From the NCBI GenBank assembly GCA_002682825.1, contig NOKP01000071.1, forward strand, positions 38,894-77,042: a stretch of 38,149 nucleotides of DNA, written 5' to 3'. Numbering within the stretch: position 1 is the stretch's first letter; the number at the start of each line of letters is the position of its first letter. The notes under the pieces were generated by a model. The model saw nothing but the letters and a program-made list of their open reading frames with translations, ran no database searches and was not told the DNA's origin. The position numbers and the translations under genes were made by a program. This document shows positions 10,375-18,531 of this stretch, piece by piece. The DNA comes from Neonectria sp. B-13 (taxonomy: Eukaryota > Ascomycota > Sordariomycetes > Hypocreales > Nectriaceae).

Positions 10375-11140
10375 TCTGAATAGGGGGTAAGTTATCGGAT
10401 CTCTTGCGCTTTAGCTGCCTGCACTGAGAGTGCTCCTCCTCCTGTAAATAGATTTACTGACGGACTCGTCTGCGTTACCACCGACCGCCTTGTTGTCTGG
10501 CATATGGTGAAAGGTATTGCACCTCGCAACTGGTCACTCTTAATATCGACGTGGGCCGCTCTTGTATATTTGGCACGGAAGAAGTATGTATTAGAAGTAG
10601 TAAATGCCTCAGGATGTACCTAGACGCCTTCGAGTTTGTTAGCGAAGAAGACCGCCGAAGAATGACGGAGCAGGCGCTGTGGCTTGTTGCCGGCCTGTAG
10701 CCACGCGCGAAATCGTGAACAGAAGGTCGAAATAGCATGCCAGACGTGGGATGCAAGTGACAGCCTTCTTAAACGTTCACCACACCTCGGCAGCATTAGA
10801 TGCTCTGCTCTGCATAAATGACCCTCACATGCATCATCTGCAAATATACTTTTCGTATGGTACCCGTACATGTCCTCAGTGGCAGGGCTGCACCCCGGAA
10901 TGAGTATAATCGAACGCTCTATTTACAACTCCAGCAGGCTGATCAGTAAGACGTGTCAGGGTCCACGCACGCAACGAAGTCTGGTGTTCCGCAGCCCCAC
11001 GAAGCTCTTCGGTACGAGCCACGTCAGCTGTTTGTTTGACGCGTCAAACTGCTACGCGGTTCCAGGGTGCCTTGGGGCATTCTCAGAGCGGCTCAGCCAC
11101 GAAGTTGGGCGTACAACGCAGAGGCCATTCGCAAGCTTAG
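10375..11140. other. No coherent gene; decayed OrsD-gene remnants near its right end
   Basis: No continuous frame with family motifs is seen. From about 11030 short pieces in shifting frames (for example RPFASLV before 11150) resemble the region just before the recombinase-like part of the neighbouring gene. This end is therefore probably a frameshifted 5' portion of 11141-14863. Bases 10400-10950 show nothing I can identify. Confidence 0.35.
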
Positions 11141-14100
11141 TTCGCGCTTGTGTGTGCAGCAAACTCATTCACATTAGGCCTCAATAGCTTAAGATCGTGC
11201 GTGTCCTTCTGGGCTTTGAAGAATGCCTTGCTAGAGCCGGACATTCGGGAGAGGTTGACCGGGATTCGGCTGAGGAAGAGGCTCTGTAGGCTCTTGGAGC
11301 TGATATGGAACCATCCAGCATGGGTTACGCCCGCTCCTTGTTCTCGGGAGCCTATTGTTCGTGACTCAGCCTTCGAGGATGATGACAGTGTTAGCGAGGG
11401 CGAGGATTCCGATGAGGGCGAGAATACCGATGAGGGCGAAGAAATCGATGAAGAAGAAGTCGACGAGGACGAAGGTGAGGATGAAGACGAGGACGAAGAC
11501 GAAGACGAAGACGAAGACGAAGACGAGGAAGACGATGAGGAAAACGATGAGGACGATATCTTCACGGATGATGGGCAGTCTGAAGACGCCTGGGAGCTGC
11601 AAGAAGAGGAGGCCGAGAGACTCTATGGCGGACCTGCTCAGTTTACTGCCACAGAGAAGAAGCACAGAAATGAGGCGATGAGCAAGGAGGACACTGAAAC
11701 CCTCGTCGAGCTCCTCTTCGGCCTCAGCCTAGCCCTTTGCACCGAGCCTCTAGTGGATAGTCAGCCTAGCTCGACCATACTTGTCTATTTCAGCGGCATA
11801 CTAGGTTTCTCGACAACCACGCCAAACCGAACCCTTCCCGCTCGCATCTACACGAGCCATCTCTCCGCTCTCCTCTATATCCAGAGGCTCCTCTTCCTCG
11901 AGCAGGCGCTTCCACTTCGGTCATACCCTACACTCGGAATCAAACGTCGCCCACGTACTATGCAGCTGGACCGGTTCCAGAAGATCCGTCAGCGATACAT
12001 GGTCCTTGGCTCCCAATCGGCCTTTGAGGAGTTCCTTTCCCTCCGCAGCTATGGGCGAGTAATGGCCCAGTCCGATACACCGGCGACACTCCTGAACTGG
12101 AGTGAGGACAACCAGACTGTGTCCTGGGGAGAGGAGATGCAGCTCTCTATGGGCCAGTTCCGCCGGCTGCCTGAGTATCTCATTGAACAGGCCAGCGGCC
12201 TCTGTGACGAGCTGATGTATGGGTGGGAGCCTACCGTCGATCTCACGGGGATCAAGGATACAATATCCAACTGTGACGGTGGCTATTCCTTCGTCAGTGA
12301 CCCTAGAAACAAGCTTGGTCGGGCATACCTTAAGCTGTTCCAGCGCGCTTGTATCGCTCGGCAGAAACCCCTTTACCGGAAAGGCTACTGGGACAGGCAG
12401 GCAGTGGCTGAATACCGGAAGAAGGAGGAATCCTTCCGGAAGTATCTAGGGCTGGCCATGTACATCACGGGCGGCCAGCTACCAAGATGGCCTGAGCTGC
12501 TTAGTCTGTGGTGCGAAAACACCGAGTTTGGGGAGAGGGGCATTTATGCATACAAGAGGTCTTTGGTTTATGTGGCCCGTCACCATAAGGCAAAGAGGTC
12601 TACGAACCGGGAGTTCATCGTGGCCCGCTTCCTGCCGGCTGAAGTTGCACATCTTGTCTATAAGTACTGTGTATACATCCGCTGCCTTATTAACCTATTG
12701 GATCGGGAGTGTGAGCTGGCTAGCTATGGCATCTCAGGAAGCTCTCCTCTTCTCTTTCGAGTAAGCTCAGCGCCCAGGAGCAAGCCGTGGCAGACTAGCC
12801 AGGTCACTCGAATCCTCAAAGAGGCCACTACAAAGGTATGGGGCTACCCGGTCCACTCCCAGCTGCTCCGCCAGCTATGCATCGGCATAACAGAGAGGCA
12901 TGTGCGTGAGGTACATCAATCCTTCAACCGGTTCGATGATACAAGCGACAAGGCACATCGCAACGTTGTGTTCGCCTGGCAGAGTGGTCATCGTCCCCTC
13001 CAGCGGGCCATAACATATGGTCTTGATGGGGCTTTCCCGACAAAACTGCAGCCCCAGCTCCTGGAGCTCTACGAGTGGGCATCTATGAAGTGGCATGAGT
13101 TTCTACATCTACCTAGTAAGCTAGCTAGTCTACCTAGCGAGGGGACTAGCAGTAGCCATCGACTGGCCTGGTTATCGACCACAGGCCAGCCAGCGCCCCT
13201 ACAGGCAGCCCAAAGGCAGAAGCGCAAGCGCAAGCGCGATGACGATGACGAAGGAGCAGAAGCTGCCATTGGGCAGCAGGCAATCACAAGGAGACAAGAG
13301 CCCCTACTGACCCAACCCTTGTTCGGCTGCCTAAGTGAAGCGGAATCGGTTGGGGCAATTCAAGAGCAGCGCTCCCTCGTCCAATTCCTTCACAAGTACC
13401 AAACCACCGAGGCAAACAGATTTGGTCGGCAAGATCAACTAGCCCGAGTGGTCGAGACAGTGGAGTGGTGGGGGCTGGTAGGATGCCAGCTCTGCTTCGC
13501 CGCGACAGGACAGCGTGAGCCTGATCACGATATACACTCATGCAAGCGCGGTGTTGATAGTGAAAGGGCTAGGCTTCTCCTTCGATGGTTGGAAGGTTTA
13601 GACATACCTCTGTCCCATCACCCTCGGCGTCGAGGCGATTGCAGTATATGTGCACCATTCTACCCGTGCCGTGAGGTGGCTTATGGTGTCCATAAGGCTG
13701 AGGCTAGATCGCCGGGCAGAAAGGCTTATTGGACCAAGCAGTTTGAGGAAAAGCCCGGTCCAGATGGCCATTGCGAGCATAGACCTCTTATCCGACAAGC
13801 CATTGCTGCTCTTTGCACATATGACAATCAATTTCTCGGGAAACTCCTTACGAAATTGGCTTCTGATCGAGATAATCTCGACCTAAGCAGTAAGGTTGAT
13901 GCTCGAAAGTGGTTCGAGCAGCTGGCACAGATCCCACACTGGCGCTTCTGGAACATTCTCCAGATTTACGAATCCCTCATTCGTGCATTCTATTTCCGCC
14001 GGAATCAAAGCTTAGGGCGGGAGCCCTTGTGCGGGTTTCCTGATGAGCCGCCTGGGGACATGTCCTACAGCCTAGATTTGGAAGTAGACTTTCCAAGTTG

Positions 14101-14863
14101 GAACGACTCAAAGGAGGTGGACAGATGGCAGGCCTCGCTTGACTGGTGGGTTGGCAAGTGTAGCTTTTGTGCAGGCCGTGGCCTGGTAGGCCAGCATATC
14201 CTGCATACTCTGCGAGAATGCGAAAGAGGCGGTGCGGCCAAAGTAAAGAGCGAGCTTGGCATTGCTATGTATTACGATGGAGTCCTCCCGTCGAGTGGAT
14301 GCAGGAACTGCCATGTCCCGTTTGACTTCTGCAACAGCTGGGCTAGGGAAGAAGGTGGAGAGTGGGCAATGGCAAGGCCAGACCGTCTACAATGCCAATA
14401 TGGTCCATATCTACTCGCGGATACCATCATTGGATTGTTTCACTGTGGGAAGAGTGAGATCCAGCAGAGTTTCCTTGACGAAGCTGAAAAGTATTGTGAA
14501 GCTCATGACTTTCAGATGGACTTTGACGGGGAAACGGTAGCTTGCAGTCTATCACAGTGCATCACTGTCGCCGGAACGAAGGGTTCAGAGATGATTCGCA
14601 CACTAGCAGTGTTAACAAAACCAATGCGGGCTATGACTGGAGAGGGCAACCAGGGAGTTGTAGATTGTCCCATGGAAGAGAGGGGTTCATGTTCTACATG
14701 TCCTATTGCATGTGGTTCGTCCAAGGTCGGTCTGGGCATAAAGCTAGCTACTGGTGCTGGTGATGATGGTGATGAGGATGAAGAGGAAGAAGATGGGAGT
14801 GAGGATAGAGTTGCTGCATTTCTCCGCCGTCTTCACCGAGAAGATGAGCTGATGTTTGAATGA
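11141..14863 (+). CDS. Tyrosine-recombinase-like protein with Cys-rich C-terminal domain (5' truncated)
   Basis: An open frame of about 1237 codons, counted from 11150, with no early ATG; the first ATG is 11678. The N-terminal OrsD fingers found in its relative at 18532 are missing. In order: a KRC-like region (residues 15-60); an acidic Asp/Glu run (about 75-150); then a module with GGQLPRWPELLSL (near 445), RHHKAKRSTN (477), LRQLCIGITERHV (573-585) and QSGHRPLQRAITYGLD, giving GH-x8-Y at His614/Tyr623. These match the order Arg, Lys, helix Arg, GH...Tyr of tyrosine recombinases; that assignment is inference. The C-terminal ~350 residues hold CxxC pairs (GCQLC, GKCSFC, GCRNC) and LQCQYGPYL. 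The same domain type follows the RecQ part of the gene at 22331. If translated from 11678 it gives about 1061 residues containing the whole recombinase-like and Cys-rich parts. Confidence 0.7.
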   Translation, partial: FALVCAANSFTLGLNSLRSCVSFWALKNALLEPDIRERLTGIRLRKRLCRLLELIWNHPAWVTPAPCSREPIVRDSAFEDDDSVSEGEDSDEGENTDEGEEIDEEEVDEDEGEDEDEDEDEDEDEDEDEEDDEENDEDDIFTDDGQSEDAWELQEEEAERLYGGPAQFTATEKKHRNEAMSKEDTETLVELLFGLSLALCTEPLVDSQPSSTILVYFSGILGFSTTTPNRTLPARIYTSHLSALLYIQRLLFLEQALPLRSYPTLGIKRRPRTMQLDRFQKIRQRYMVLGSQSAFEEFLSLRSYGRVMAQSDTPATLLNWSEDNQTVSWGEEMQLSMGQFRRLPEYLIEQASGLCDELMYGWEPTVDLTGIKDTISNCDGGYSFVSDPRNKLGRAYLKLFQRACIARQKPLYRKGYWDRQAVAEYRKKEESFRKYLGLAMYITGGQLPRWPELLSLWCENTEFGERGIYAYKRSLVYVARHHKAKRSTNREFIVARFLPAEVAHLVYKYCVYIRCLINLLDRECELASYGISGSSPLLFRVSSAPRSKPWQTSQVTRILKEATTKVWGYPVHSQLLRQLCIGITERHVREVHQSFNRFDDTSDKAHRNVVFAWQSGHRPLQRAITYGLDGAFPTKLQPQLLELYEWASMKWHEFLHLPSKLASLPSEGTSSSHRLAWLSTTGQPAPLQAAQRQKRKRKRDDDDEGAEAAIGQQAITRRQEPLLTQPLFGCLSEAESVGAIQEQRSLVQFLHKYQTTEANRFGRQDQLARVVETVEWWGLVGCQLCFAATGQREPDHDIHSCKRGVDSERARLLLRWLEGLDIPLSHHPRRRGDCSICAPFYPCREVAYGVHKAEARSPGRKAYWTKQFEEKPGPDGHCEHRPLIRQAIAALCTYDNQFLGKLLTKLASDRDNLDLSSKVDARKWFEQLAQIPHWRFWNILQIYESLIRAFYFRRNQSLGREPLCGFPDEPPGDMSYSLDLEVDFPSWNDSKEVDRWQASLDWWVGKCSFCAGRGLVGQHILHTLRECERGGAAKVKSELGIAMYYDGVLPSSGCRNCHVPFDFCNSWAREEGGEWAMARPDRLQCQYGPYLLADTIIGLFHCGKSEIQQSFLDEAEKYCEAHDFQMDFDGETVACSLSQCITVAGTKGSEMIRTLAVLTKPMRAMTGEGNQGVVDCPMEERGSCSTCPIACGSSKVGLGIKLATGAGDDGDEDEEEEDGSEDRVAAFLRRLHREDELMFE
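11483..11530 (+). repeat. GACGAA hexamer run inside coding sequence
   Basis: Imperfect (GAC GAA/GAG) repeats encode alternating Asp-Glu in the acidic linker of the recombinase-like protein. A second acidic run lies near the C-terminus at 14770-14810. Length changes here would stay in frame in multiples of three. Confidence 0.85.
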
Positions 14864-15409
14864 AGAATGGCAGGAAGGATGGAGAGGGATAGAGATAGGG
14901 ATGGGGAGGAGAATGCCTGTTGCGATGACCCGTACAACCCGTGGTGAAGACCCGGTGCGAAGTCGCGGAAGCCGGGACCCGCAGTAAGTGCCACCGGGTC
15001 GTCTTAAAGGAGAGGGAGATAAGGCAGGGCCGGAGTGCAAACTGATGAAGAGGAGAAGATCCGTGGCGAAGGCCCGCTGCTTGGGACTTGGAACGTGGGT
15101 GTAGGACAGGGCCGGCGGTGAGGTCGGCGCCGGCGAGATTGGCGTCGGCGGCAGTGGGGCCGTAATGCGGCGCGTGGAAGGCCGGGCCCACTTTTTGGGC
15201 TGTAACAATGGCTTATGACTAAGCCGTGCCATGGCGGTATAGGAGGCCGGAGCCGGAGCGTGTTACGACGGTGCCGTAGAGTGGGAGGCTTCCGCTGGGG
15301 CGAGGAGACTGACGACGGGACCAGGCCAGGATGGAGTTGAGGCCAGGGATGCCACACGAAGCCGATCATTTTGCCGGTGGATTGCATACTTCGGTGTAAA
15401 GACACCACA
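14864..15409. other. No gene recognised, GC-rich
   Basis: Several short minus-strand frames overlap here (Pro/Ser/Arg-rich), but none has motifs, and they overlap one another in different frames. I see no basis for choosing one. Confidence 0.35.
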
Positions 15410-16010
15410 CAGGATAAAGCGGTCTTGAAACGGCAGAGCTAAAAGGAGGGAAACGGCGATTGTGCCAGTCTTGGCGGTGGGAGGGGCTTACTGTCAATGA
15501 TCACAGGTTGATCAAGGCGGAAAGATTCAATGATACATACAAGTTACTCTTAAAGGTGAAAGATGGCTTCTGTGACAGCAGTCTTCATCGTAGGACATAA
15601 GACAAGGAAACGACAGTTCCAAAATAAGGGACAGAATGAATAAAGTGAAAGAGATGCTGGCTACTAGGTGGCTCCATAGTGTAGGGTAGGGAGGGTTCAT
15701 ATAGTAGAATGAACGAGTGTTATAAAGATGAGAGGCTTTTGATGAAGAGGAACAGGAGAAAGCAGTCTTACAAAGGCAAATCTGGATGGAGGAAAACAGT
15801 GATTGTGCAAGCTATAAAGGTAGGAGCGGTTTTCATATAATGATTGTATGTTAATCAAGCAATCAAAAATAGATGATAATAAATATTATATATAAAAGAT
15901 GGAAATAAGCTACTATAACGGGAGTCTCAAATATAAGACACAAGACAAGAAAATAACAGCTTAAAGTAAGTAATAATATTGATAAAGGGAAAAGAATGCT
16001 AGCTAGGAAG
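15410..16010 (+). repeat. Two diverged direct copies (~260 bp, ~340 bp apart)
   Basis: A block at about 15410-15670 recurs at about 15750-16010. Shared landmarks in order are GGATAAAGCGGTCTT / GGAGAAAGCAGTCTT, the GATTGTGC block, GTTGATCAAG / GTTAATCAAG, GACATAAGACAAGGAAA / GACACAAGACAAGAAAA and AGATGCTGGCTA / GAATGCTAGCTA. The second copy has A where the first has G at many sites (G-to-A on this strand), consistent with RIP on the complementary strand. Confidence 0.65.
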
Positions 16011-16245
16011 ATAACCAGTAACCACTGACGTATGGATGGCCGCCGGAGGCATAGATGGGAAAGGGAGTCATACTAACCGCTAACCTCTGACGTGTGGATG
16101 GCCGTCGGAGGCAGAGGGAGGAGGGAGTACTAACCGCTGACACTCGGTTAGCCGCTGGATGCAGAGACTGAGGAGAGAGTAATAACCGCTGACACTCGGT
16201 TAGCTGCTGGATGCAGAGACTGAGGAGAGAGTAATAACCGCTAAC
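16010..16245 (+). repeat. 52-bp tandem repeat array
   Basis: TAACCG starts recur at 16131, 16183 and 16235 with near-identical 52-bp units (CTGACACTCGGTTAGC, GCTGGATGCAGAGACTGAGG). More diverged units precede from about 16010 (GTAACCACTGACG, CTAACCTCTGACG). The function is unknown. Confidence 0.8.
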
Positions 16246-16269
16246 CTGTCGGAAGAATAGCACAGCGAA

Positions 16270-16292
16270 GGCTGCGGCTGCGGCTGCGGCTG
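16270..16292 (+). repeat. GGCTGC microsatellite
   Basis: Nearly four head-to-tail copies of GGCTGC directly downstream of the 52-bp array. Confidence 0.8.
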
Positions 16293-16980
16293 GAAGTTTC
16301 TTGGATAATCTTTTCCGTCTCAGATCAATTGCTAACATGAAAAGCAGCTCCAAGCCTGGATCCGAGACCCGCACAAATTATAGCTGCAGAGAGACCTGAA
16401 CTCACTCATTGAATATGGAATGGATAAATTCCGAGAACGGGGCAAGGTCAGAAGAGTCGAATGATGGGCGACCGTGCTCTAGTGCGGCTTGGTAGGCAAT
16501 GCTGGTGCAGGCGAGGGAGCAGATGAGGCAGCATATTGAAGGGAAGAAGGGAACGGCCATATATTGGGGGCGATTATTAGAGGAGATGGGTGAGTACAAG
16601 ACACGCCTAGGCATTATAAGACTTTATATGAATAACGCTGACTTTGTTAGTGGACGCATGGTTCTATTAGAGAGTAAGTATATGGAAAGTCTAAGCGGAC
16701 CGTCGAAATCAATATAGCCTTGTGGATTCGACAAAACATTGCGAGTGTTTACTGTCAGGCTTCCTAAAGCTCAAGCCAATAAAAGCACACAATAGTAGGA
16801 CATAATTTCCAGTAAAACAAACAATAACTGCACAGAACTGAGAAGGAGACATCTCCCCATGCCGACTAGCCATGCCGACCGGGAACTTGGCGAAGATACA
16901 GGAATGTGAATGGCGTCGTTATTATTACCAACATACCATAGCGATGGCAGCTGTGAGATATCGGTAGGCCATACGCTCCT
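16293..16980. other. No gene recognised
   Basis: Only short frames without motifs are present on either strand. Nothing I can support. Confidence 0.35.
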
Positions 16981-17608
16981 TTACTTCGATGATGAGCGGC
17001 TCGTGTTGGCTTCGGTGGTTATTGGTGTTTTGAGTATACTCTTGCGGACTTTGGAGGGATGTAAACGGCTGATAGGGGAACGGAGGGTAGCTGTTGGCAT
17101 GAAGTCAGATCAGAGCAGGGAAAGAAGGAAACCAGGTTGAGGAAAGGCATACCAGATGTTGATTCGGTGCGGATGAAGGTTCTGGTGTCGTGGGAACGGG
17201 CAGTACAAGCAAGCAATAACAGCTTCCGGGTAAAGAGAGAGCAAGCACCGAGAATAGCGACATAGTCATGATGGGTGTCGGATGAGACCCCAGTTAGAGT
17301 AAAGACGCGGTTGTCGTCTTGCAGGAGGGTAGCACCAGTAGCGTGGGCGACGCTTGGAGCGGCATTAGTGACGAGGTGATTCCAGGAATCGAAGTCCGGT
17401 TGGAGGAGAGCAGAGAGAGAGGCTAACTCGTCGGACCTGATGGCAATTAAGGCGGCCAGGAAGGTCTGCCTGGCGGTACGGAGGGCTGCTTGAAGAGAGA
17501 CAGTACCAGCGGTGTACTCAGGGGTTGTGAGGAAGGAGGTGGAAAAGCGGAGAGATGGTGGCTGGATAGAGGCAGCGATGGAAGGCGGACAAGAGCCTCG
17601 ATCGAGAA
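16981..17608 (-). CDS. Uncharacterised two-exon reading frame (5' end unknown)
   Basis: On the minus strand a frame is open from about 17608 to 17153. It continues after a good intron at 17091-17152 (GTATGC donor, CTGAC branch, CAACAG acceptor) and ends at TAA 16981-16983. The product is about 188 residues. It includes AALRTARQTFLAALIAIRS, LLQPDFDSWNHLVTNAAPS, FTLTGVSSDTHHDYVAILGA and a basic Ser/Thr-rich tail. I do not recognise the family. No ATG is found at the 5' side before a TAG near 17625, so a first exon further upstream, or 5' truncation, must be assumed. Long open coding plus an in-frame intron argues against chance, but only moderately. Confidence 0.4.
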
Positions 17609-17696
17609 GAGCCTACTGTACAAAGGCTACTGTACAAAGGCTGTGCTGTATTCTGTCGTTTTTTTGTGTTCTGTCGGCACTTTTTAACAAGACCCA
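17609..17696. other. Short spacer with CTACTGTACAAAGG direct repeat
   Basis: CTACTGTACAAAGG occurs twice in tandem at about 17611-17640. No gene is seen. Confidence 0.6.
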
Positions 17697-17792
17697 CCGT
17701 CCGTGCACCTCGTTTTGCCTCGCCAACACAACAATTCCGTCCGTGCACTATGTTTTACCTCGCTCGCCAACATAATAATTCCGTCCGTGCAA
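17697..17792 (+). repeat. CCGTCCGTGCAC ~40-bp tandem array upstream of OrsD leader
   Basis: CCGTCCGTGCA recurs at 17697, 17737 and 17781, separated by related CTCGCCAACA(C/T)AA(C/T)AATT spacers, giving units of about 40-44 bp. The core CCGTGCAC is the same as in the array at 8905-9003. Both arrays sit upstream of an OrsD-type start (18092 and 9147). Confidence 0.75.
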
Positions 17793-17794
17793 CC

Positions 17795-17818
17795 CTCTCT
17801 CTCTCTCTCTCTCTCTCT
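17795..17818 (+). repeat. CT dinucleotide microsatellite
   Basis: Twelve CT units in a row, directly after the CCGTGCAC array. A pyrimidine tract in this position is common in fungal promoters. Confidence 0.9.
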
Positions 17819-17904
17819 AGACATGTACATCCACTTTCCGCAATCTCAAACCTGACTGATAGAAGTAGCTATACACCTTCCTTTAATCAAGCTTGATTAA
17901 AGCT

Positions 17905-18064
17905 ATAGGCATCTTCCTTCAAGCAGTTGCGTTTGAAATCCTACTACCAATCTTTCCTCATGCTCATGCAGCCACATTTGAGATTATACTATCTTTCTTC
18001 ACGCAGCTGTATTTGAGATTCTACTATCTTTCTTTATGCAGCTGTATTTAAGATTCTACTATTT
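17905..18064 (+). repeat. Four-copy degenerate ~38-bp repeat in leader region
   Basis: Units built on TTTCTTCA-GCAGCTGTATTTGAGATTCTACTA occur near 17910, 17957, 17993 and 18031. They become more alike toward the start codon at 18092. They may be part of the promoter or 5' leader of the truncated OrsD gene. Confidence 0.65.
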
Positions 18065-18091
18065 TATACTTTCTCTCTAGTTCTCTCCACT

Positions 18092-18300
18092 ATGTCTAAC
18101 CACTTTACCTTCCACTCGCCTACACCCTCTCTCTCCTCCCCCTCCTCGACCGCGTCAATAGCACCAACAACTCCGCTCGAATCGTTAGCCCATCTAGGAT
18201 TATGGGTTGACCTACAATCCAAGCTGCTCATCTGTACCCAGCCGACATGTAGATATGCCCTTGGCATTAGTCCAACCTACTCAAGTATTAAAGACAGGAA
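18092..18300 (+). pseudogene. Truncated OrsD-type N-terminus
   Basis: ATG at 18092 opens a frame with a Ser/Pro/Thr-rich start, then LWVDLQSKLLICTQPTCRYAL. This matches the first half of the OrsD-like finger in the pieces at 9147 (ICTRDECKFAL) and 18532 (ICTLCGYAL). Similarity ends near 18290, before the His pair of the finger, and the first GGGCCC palindrome begins at 18299. It looks like the remaining 5' end of a gene whose body was replaced or deleted. Confidence 0.6.
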
Positions 18301-18422
18301 CGGGGCCCGTTCCGTGTTTTGAGCCAATCACATACGCTAAAATGGACAAGGATCGCTCTGTTTCGGAACGGGGCCCGTTCTGGTTTTTGACTCTCAACAG
18401 CAAACGCGAAACGGGGCCCGTT
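18299..18422 (+). repeat. Three AACGGGGCCCGTT near-palindromes
   Basis: The 13-mer lies at 18299, 18367 and 18410. Flanking bases differ between copies but stay self-complementary (GGAAC...GTTCC; GGAAC...GTTCT; CGCGAAAC...GTTTTCGCG), so dyad symmetry has been kept while sequence changed. They sit between the truncated leader and the intact gene at 18532. They may be a protein-binding site, a recombination junction or a hairpin; the sequence alone cannot decide. Confidence 0.75.
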
Positions 18423-18531
18423 TTCGCGTCGCGGTAGACCGTGCCAACCTTGCTAAGTCCATTGAAACCACTTTCCCTTTCCCTTTTCCTGTTTGGCACG
18501 TGTTAACTCATATGAACAACTGACATATACA

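Noticed and set aside
10475..10871. Minus-strand frames between the two recombinase-related genes
   Set aside because: No recognisable motif, no splicing support; kept only as gene-free sequence.
11137..11665. Minus-strand poly-Ser and Val/Phe-rich frames
   Set aside because: Complement of the Asp-Glu repeat coding region.
14744..15408. Overlapping minus-strand Pro/Arg-rich frames
   Set aside because: No motifs, mutually overlapping in different frames, composition expected from GC-rich non-coding DNA.
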